NCBI GenBank assembly: GCA_039914625.1
Contig: JBDSOU010000109.1
Location: forward strand, 1 to 8,980
Origin: DATEMK01 sp039914625
GTDB lineage: Bacteria; Bacteroidota; Bacteroidia; AKYH767-A; OLB10
Reading direction: 5' to 3'
DNA: 8,980 bases
The notes beneath the pieces were generated by a model. That model was not told the origin of the DNA. It ran no database searches and worked only from the letters and a program-made list of their open reading frames with translations. Positions 5,007-8,980 of this stretch are shown one piece after another; position 1 is the first letter of the stretch, and each line of letters starts with the position of its first letter. Made by a program: the position numbers and the translations under genes.

Positions 5007-5044
5007 TGTGATTTGCGTCACGATTAAAATTGATTTATGTCACA
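5007..5044 (-). promoter_or_regulatory. Two Crp/Fnr-type operator boxes 22 bp apart
   Basis: Box 1 (5007-5022) reads tgtgatttgcgtcacg, which is TGTGA-N6-TCACG, nine of ten positions of the classical CRP consensus half-sites and an inverted repeat gtga/tcac. Box 2 (5029-5044) reads attgatttatgtcaca, ATTGA-N6-TCACA. The shared core tgattt-rygtcac starts at 5009 and again at 5031, a spacing of 22 bp or two helical turns. They lie 53-90 bp upstream of the cytochrome c start at 4954, in a gap of 97 bp where neighbouring gaps are 9-33 bp. I infer binding by a Crp/Fnr-family regulator. Which member, and whether it activates or represses, cannot be decided. No clear Bacteroidota -7 element was identified downstream. 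Confidence 0.65.
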
Positions 5045-5051
5045 TAAATAT

Positions 5052-5618
5052 TTATGCAACGGTTGCGTGTGGTTTATTTTTATTTCTGCTGATAAGAATT
5101 ATTAGTACAATTACATAGAGGAACAAACCCCAAACACCTCCCACGATAAGCCAGAAAGTTATTTTCAGCCAAAGCGGTGCGACAGGATTTGCTATGGAAG
5201 GTTCAAGCGGTGTATGTGCAGGAAAAAAAACTTTTGATTTAGTAAGGAACGTGAATGTGGTGTCATTCATCACTGCATTGTCTTCCACTTTTGCGAGAAT
5301 AAAAATATTTCCGAGCGTGTCGCTGCCGGGTGTTTTAGCAGAGAAAGATGCTGAAATAATTCCTGTGCTGTCAGTTGTTGCAGTGCCGATGTTCATTCTT
5401 CCAAACAAGCGTTGGATAAAAAAATTAACTTCAACATCTTTCAACGGAATTTTAGTAACAGCATCTTTAACGGTTGCGGTTACTACATGCATGGAGTCGT
5501 TAGTTACCATCTTCATTGTAATAATTCCATTTTTCTTTTCGCCCTGCGCATCTGCAATAAATGCACAGGAGAAAAGAAACAGTATTGCACACAAAATATT
5601 TTTCATACTCACTTTCAT
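5052..5618 (-). CDS. Exported Ig-like protein with C-terminal membrane helix, unknown function
   Basis: The 188-aa protein has a signal peptide, MKNILCAILFLFSCAFIADA, starting at Met5; cleavage near A24-Q25. Either ATG (5618 or 5606) could be used; the second fits the signal better. Residues about 30-125 look like one Ig-like/carboxypeptidase-regulatory-like beta sandwich: ATVKDAVTKIPLKDVEVNFF, TATTDSTGIISASF, FILAKVEDNAVMNDTTFTF. This is the pattern of a domain with 'T D..G.....F' turns. A proline-containing linker follows, then one membrane helix at about 151-176 (ITFWLIVGGVWGLFLYVIVLIILI) and a basic tail, RNKNKPHATVA. It should be anchored in the inner membrane with the Ig-like domain in the periplasm. 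It follows the alcohol dehydrogenase by 33 bp and precedes the Crp/Fnr-box gap. A scaffold or accessory role for the neighbouring redox proteins is a guess; no characterised homologue is recognised. Confidence 0.85.
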   Translation of the reverse strand: MKVSMKNILCAILFLFSCAFIADAQGEKKNGIITMKMVTNDSMHVVTATVKDAVTKIPLKDVEVNFFIQRLFGRMNIGTATTDSTGIISASFSAKTPGSDTLGNIFILAKVEDNAVMNDTTFTFLTKSKVFFPAHTPLEPSIANPVAPLWLKITFWLIVGGVWGLFLYVIVLIILISRNKNKPHATVA

Positions 5619-5651
5619 GTGATGCTTAAATTATTTTTTGATTATTTAACA

Positions 5652-6767
5652 TCACGGTTCAATGATAACTTTCATTGCTTTTTCTTTTCCGGCATTACCG
5701 AATACTTCATACGCTTTAAGTATTTCATCTAATTTGAAATGATGCGTTATTAATTTTTTCGGTTCAATTTTTCCTGATGAAACTGTTTTCAAAAGCATCG
5801 GAGTTGTATTTGTATTTACCAATCCCATCGTGAGTGTGATGTTACGAATCCATAAATTTTGAATTTGCAGTTCTACACTTTTTCCGTGAACCCCAATGTT
5901 GGCAATATGTCCTCCAGGACGAATAATACTTTGGCAAATATCAAAAGTAGCAGGAGCGCCCACTGCCTCAATCGCAACATCCACTCCATCTTTTGTTTCT
6001 GCTAATATTTTTTTTGCAACATCTTCTGTTGCTGAATTGATAGTATCAGTAGCTCCGAATTTTTTAGCCAACTGCAAACGGTTTTCATTTATATCAATCA
6101 TGTAAATTTTTGCAGGAGAATAAAATTTTGCAGTAAGCAATACTGACATGCCTATTGGTCCTGCTCCTACAATTGCAATGGTATCTCCCGGTTTTACCTG
6201 TCCGTTCAGTACACCAATCTCATGACCTGTTGGTAAAATATCACTCAACATTACCAGTGCTTCCTCATCTGCACCTGCGGGAACTGCATGTAAACTATTA
6301 TCAGCATGTGGAATACGCACATACTCCGCTTGCGTACCATTTATAAGATGACCTAATATCCAACCGCCATCTTCGCAATGAGAGTACATTTGTTTTTTAC
6401 AATATTCACACGTACCGTCAGAAGTGATGCACGAAATAATTACATGGTCGCCTTTTTTAAAATTGCGTACTGATGCGCCCACATCTTCAATAATACCAAC
6501 GCCCTCATGTCCCAGTGTAGTTCCGGGTTTGCAGGTTGGTGTCTTGCCATGTAAAATTCCTAAATCAGTTCCGCAAATAGTTGTCTTAATTATTTTAACC
6601 AATGCATCGGTTGGTTTTTCAATAACGGGTTTCGGAATGTCTTTCAATTCTATTTTTCCCGGTCCGCCATACACAAGACCTTTCATTGTTGTTTTGTTTG
6701 TACCGTTTTTTAGTTGTTCAGATTTGTTTTCTAAACTTTCAGGTTTCTTTTCAATTGCAATTGTCAT
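5652..6767 (-). CDS. Zinc-dependent, probably NAD-linked, medium-chain alcohol dehydrogenase
   Basis: The 371-aa protein is a medium-chain dehydrogenase/reductase. Catalytic zinc ligands are visible as ICGTD (Cys65, Asp68) and GHEGVG (His87, Glu88). The structural-zinc lobe has Cys120, Cys123 and Cys131, but the first ligand position is Asp117 (SDGTCEYC) where relatives have CGxC. The nucleotide fold has GAGPIG at 201-206, and Asp225 at the end of the second strand favours NAD over NADP. GGWILG, GTQAEYVR and LVMLSDILPTG match the group that includes the Ralstonia eutropha alcohol dehydrogenase. The first 27 residues are an extension; Met28 (6686) begins the family's usual MKGLVYGGPGKIEL, so the true start may be there. 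It would interconvert alcohols and aldehydes or ketones with NADH, a way to balance redox under low oxygen. It sits 17 bp after the NrfD gene. Confidence 0.95.
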   Translation of the reverse strand: MTIAIEKKPESLENKSEQLKNGTNKTTMKGLVYGGPGKIELKDIPKPVIEKPTDALVKIIKTTICGTDLGILHGKTPTCKPGTTLGHEGVGIIEDVGASVRNFKKGDHVIISCITSDGTCEYCKKQMYSHCEDGGWILGHLINGTQAEYVRIPHADNSLHAVPAGADEEALVMLSDILPTGHEIGVLNGQVKPGDTIAIVGAGPIGMSVLLTAKFYSPAKIYMIDINENRLQLAKKFGATDTINSATEDVAKKILAETKDGVDVAIEAVGAPATFDICQSIIRPGGHIANIGVHGKSVELQIQNLWIRNITLTMGLVNTNTTPMLLKTVSSGKIEPKKLITHHFKLDEILKAYEVFGNAGKEKAMKVIIEP

Positions 6768-6784
6768 TTTTTTGAATTTAATTT

Positions 6785-8152
6785 TTATATAGCACTTAAA
6801 TTATTTTGATTACTCATATTTTCTAATCCAATTACTTCATCACCTGATTTTTCAACACCTTCCACTGTTTCCCAAATTGTAACTATTGGAAATGGCTTAA
6901 ATAATAAAATCATCACGAGCACGAAACCCGCGATAGATGCTGCGCTTATAGTCCATTCAATAAGTGTTGGAAAATAAGTTGCATATCCGGCAGGTGCATT
7001 TTGAATCGGAACGAAAGGATGCAACATGTTCGGAATTACAATCAGGTAACGGTTTAGCAATGCACCAATCAAAACAAAAGATGAAACAACAACAGTCCAC
7101 TTGATGGAGTTTCTTAGTTTTTGAAATGACAACATGATGATTGGAATTATCAATCCGAAAATCTGCACTGCCCAAAATGATATTGAATTATTTCCTGAAA
7201 ATAAATCGTTGAGTAAATCTTTTTCATCACCCTGCATTTTGTAAGCAGGCACTCCGTATTTGCTGATGTTAAAATATAAATACGTACACGTGAGTGCAAG
7301 CAGCAACATAGCGAGTTTGCTGAAATGTGAGTGACTTAAATAATGTTGGAGATGATACCCTCTGCGGAGAATCGCCATCATAATAATCATGATTGCACAA
7401 CCCGCCATCAGTGCACCGAAAACAAAATACGGACCCATGATGCTTGTGTTCCATCCCGGTCGCATAGTCATTGAAATCAGCCACGCGCTGACGGTGTGAA
7501 CTGAAATTGCAAGCGGAAGAATTACTATAGACATAATTTTAATTCCCTGTTTCAAATATTTTCGTTGCAAATAATTTCCATTCCATCCAACTGCTAATAT
7601 TTTGTATAGTTTATTTTTCCATTTTGGAGCATCCGTCAAACGGTCTCTCATTAATGCAACATCAGGAATCAGCGGAAGAAAAAAGAAAATTAAACTGCCG
7701 AAAAAATAAGTTGCGATAGCAACTACATCCCATAAAATAGGAGATTGAATTCTTCCATGCGTAATGAGAAATAATAATCTTTCCGGGCGACCCATATCTA
7801 ACACGGGCATGAAACCTGCAAAGAACACAGCAGATAATGTAATGGCTTCTGCAATTCGCGTAAGCGGATAACGCCATTTAGCTCCTGAAAAACGCAATAC
7901 AGAAGAAACCAACGCGCCAATTAAACTGATGCCGACAAAAAAGAATAGCAGTGATATATATATACCCCACGAAACATAATCGCGCATAGCGGTTACAACT
8001 AATCCTTCGCGCAATTGTATAATCCAACAGATTATTCCGGCAAGAACAATCAATGACAGAACGGTTATCCAGGTTGTTTGTCCTTTGAATCGTTTACCAA
8101 CTGTTGAAAGCAGTTCGGTTTCTATTTGAAGTTTTTCTTCCTGAAATTCCAT
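6785..8152 (-). CDS. NrfD/ActC-type integral membrane quinone-interacting subunit
   Basis: The 455-aa protein has about ten hydrophobic helices: 27-46, 61-84, 99-118, 140-164, 206-228, 236-262, 278-298, 324-343, 351-374 and 398-420. Family landmarks are DMGRPERLLFLITHGRIQSP followed by LWD (120-142), SVHTVSAWLIS (217-227) and RPGWNTSIMGPYFVFGALMA (231-250). These and the ten-helix length are closer to ActC of alternative complex III and related long NrfD proteins than to the eight-helix PsrC/DmsC types. NrfD subunits exchange electrons between membrane quinones and a periplasmic or cytoplasmic Fe-S partner, here the protein encoded 18 bp upstream. The rest of an alternative complex III (DUF3341 protein, pentahaem cytochrome) is absent on the downstream side, so I call it an NrfD-type module of unknown partner enzyme. 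Confidence 0.93.
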   Translation of the reverse strand: MEFQEEKLQIETELLSTVGKRFKGQTTWITVLSLIVLAGIICWIIQLREGLVVTAMRDYVSWGIYISLLFFFVGISLIGALVSSVLRFSGAKWRYPLTRIAEAITLSAVFFAGFMPVLDMGRPERLLFLITHGRIQSPILWDVVAIATYFFGSLIFFFLPLIPDVALMRDRLTDAPKWKNKLYKILAVGWNGNYLQRKYLKQGIKIMSIVILPLAISVHTVSAWLISMTMRPGWNTSIMGPYFVFGALMAGCAIMIIMMAILRRGYHLQHYLSHSHFSKLAMLLLALTCTYLYFNISKYGVPAYKMQGDEKDLLNDLFSGNNSISFWAVQIFGLIIPIIMLSFQKLRNSIKWTVVVSSFVLIGALLNRYLIVIPNMLHPFVPIQNAPAGYATYFPTLIEWTISAASIAGFVLVMILLFKPFPIVTIWETVEGVEKSGDEVIGLENMSNQNNLSAI

Positions 8153-8170
8153 TTACTATTTTATTTTCAG

Positions 8171-8980
8171 TTACGATTTAGGATTTGCATCATTCATATC
8201 CGGCACAGGATACTCCCTGTTTACAGGAGGCAAATAATAAACTCTCGGCTTTGTGCCAAGCTCTTCCATGAAACGATACGCGCCTTTATCTTCGAGCAAT
8301 TGCGACAGCGCAACAGTTTCTCCTGATTTATTTGTTACTGCATCTTCGTTCTCATCACCAAAATAAATTGCATCCATCGGACAGCCTGAAACACATGCAG
8401 GCAATTGTCCTTCGCGTGCCATGTGCGGACAGAAATCACATTTCTCCACACAACCTTTTTTACTTTGAAAAACATGTTCAACAGAATTATTTAATTCCAC
8501 TAACGTTGGTTTTACAGGCTCTTCCCAATTAAAAACTCTCACAGAATATGGACACGCTGCAATGCAGAAACGACAACCAATGCAGCGGTCGTTATCAACG
8601 GAAACAATTCCATCTTCGCGTTTGAACGTTGCATCAACAGGACAAACTTTTGTACACGGAGGGTCATCGCAATGAAAACAGGGTTTAGGAAAAAAGTATG
8701 GAGCTTCTGCGGGTGCGTCTTGCATCTTGATTACTTCAATCCATTCTTTTGTAGGCGGAAGAAAATGCATCTTGTTACACGCTTCGGTACACTTGCCGCA
8801 ACCATCGCACTTGGCAAGGTCAATCACCATCACGAATTTTTTTCCTGGAATTCCTATTCGCGCTGCATCATTGTCCACAGGAATTTTTGGCTCGTAATTT
8901 ATGTGTGAACTGTCAACGGTAGTAAGCTCTCCTTCGGGAGAAAGCATCATTACTTTTTTTCCCGTTAACTCATGCACCTT
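8171..8980 (-). CDS. Four-cluster [4Fe-4S] electron-transfer protein (PsrB/TtrB/DmsB-like), N-terminus outside window
   Basis: The frame is open to the window edge; the first candidate start in view is a GTG at 8977 inside what reads KVHELTGKKV, so the gene very likely begins beyond base 8980. Counting from that GTG, cysteine groups are C57-x2-C-x2-C-x3-C67, C100-x2-C-x4-C-x3-C112, C132-x2-C-x2-C-x3-C142 and C180-x2-C-x11-C-x3-C199. That is 16 ligands for four [4Fe-4S] clusters, as in the small subunits of complex iron-sulfur molybdoenzymes and other NrfD partners. An extra Cys176 sits just before the fourth group. A C-terminal tail of about 65 residues contains PRVYYLPPVNREYPVPD. It would pass electrons between the NrfD subunit and a catalytic subunit not seen here. 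Cellular side cannot be judged without the N-terminus. Confidence 0.93.
   Translation of the reverse strand, partial: KVHELTGKKVMMLSPEGELTTVDSSHINYEPKIPVDNDAARIGIPGKKFVMVIDLAKCDGCGKCTEACNKMHFLPPTKEWIEVIKMQDAPAEAPYFFPKPCFHCDDPPCTKVCPVDATFKREDGIVSVDNDRCIGCRFCIAACPYSVRVFNWEEPVKPTLVELNNSVEHVFQSKKGCVEKCDFCPHMAREGQLPACVSGCPMDAIYFGDENEDAVTNKSGETVALSQLLEDKGAYRFMEELGTKPRVYYLPPVNREYPVPDMNDANPKS

Noticed and set aside
5619..5655. Inverted repeat gtgatg / catcac around the ADH stop and next start
   Set aside because: It is only 6 bp with a 25-base loop, partly inside the ADH coding end, with no T-run. Not enough for a terminator or operator call.
6785..8980. Alternative complex III
   Set aside because: Only an ActC-like subunit and an Fe-S protein are present; the downstream DUF3341, ActE and ActF genes are missing and ADH follows instead.

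Overview
The window is AT-rich, and every gene I can support lies on the minus strand, so transcription runs from high to low coordinates. Start codons follow A-rich stretches with no clear Shine-Dalgarno sequence. Several products are typical of Bacteroidota: a Met-rich DUF6799-like protein with a metal-binding tail, an ActC-like NrfD protein, and an outer-membrane barrel ending in Phe. I infer a member of the Bacteroidota, possibly an environmental Chitinophagales/Sphingobacteriales-like lineage. No rRNA, tRNA, CRISPR array or insertion sequence is visible.

Region 1 (about 8980-5052) is an electron-transfer block. It holds a four-cluster [4Fe-4S] protein cut by the window edge, a ten-helix NrfD/ActC-type quinone-interacting membrane subunit, a zinc-dependent alcohol dehydrogenase, and a 188-aa exported Ig-like protein with one C-terminal membrane helix. 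Gaps are 17-33 bp, as in an operon. The catalytic subunit that would pair with the Fe-S/NrfD module is not in view and may lie beyond base 8980.

Region 2 (about 5051-3076) opens with a 97-bp gap carrying two Crp/Fnr-type boxes exactly 22 bp apart. Behind them come a class I monohaem cytochrome c, a 390-aa porin-like barrel and an 86-aa lipoprotein cytochrome c, spaced by 9 and 13 bp. This looks like a separately controlled envelope electron-transfer set.

Region 3 (about 3000-1571) holds a small unknown gene that appears broken by a 5-bp tandem duplication, an L-2-amino-thiazoline-4-carboxylate (ATC) hydrolase-family protein, and a universal stress protein.

Region 4 (about 1528-277) is a run of small metal-binding proteins: a 51-aa heavy-metal-binding-domain protein, a secreted Met-rich protein ending in the same domain, a CopZ-like HMA protein and a 36-aa Trp/Gly/Met membrane peptide. 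Two of these genes carry a duplicated domain plus a duplicated 45-bp spacer. After the 36-aa gene lies an orphan C-terminal coding fragment followed directly by an AT-rich hairpin. The window ends inside a PRC-barrel gene.

Together the genes suggest an envelope redox, copper-handling and stress island, probably controlled by a Crp/Fnr-family regulator responding to oxygen, NO or redox state. The individual families are mostly recognisable. Their combination, the paired Crp/Fnr boxes, the duplicated metal-domain block and the two broken genes are the points worth following up.
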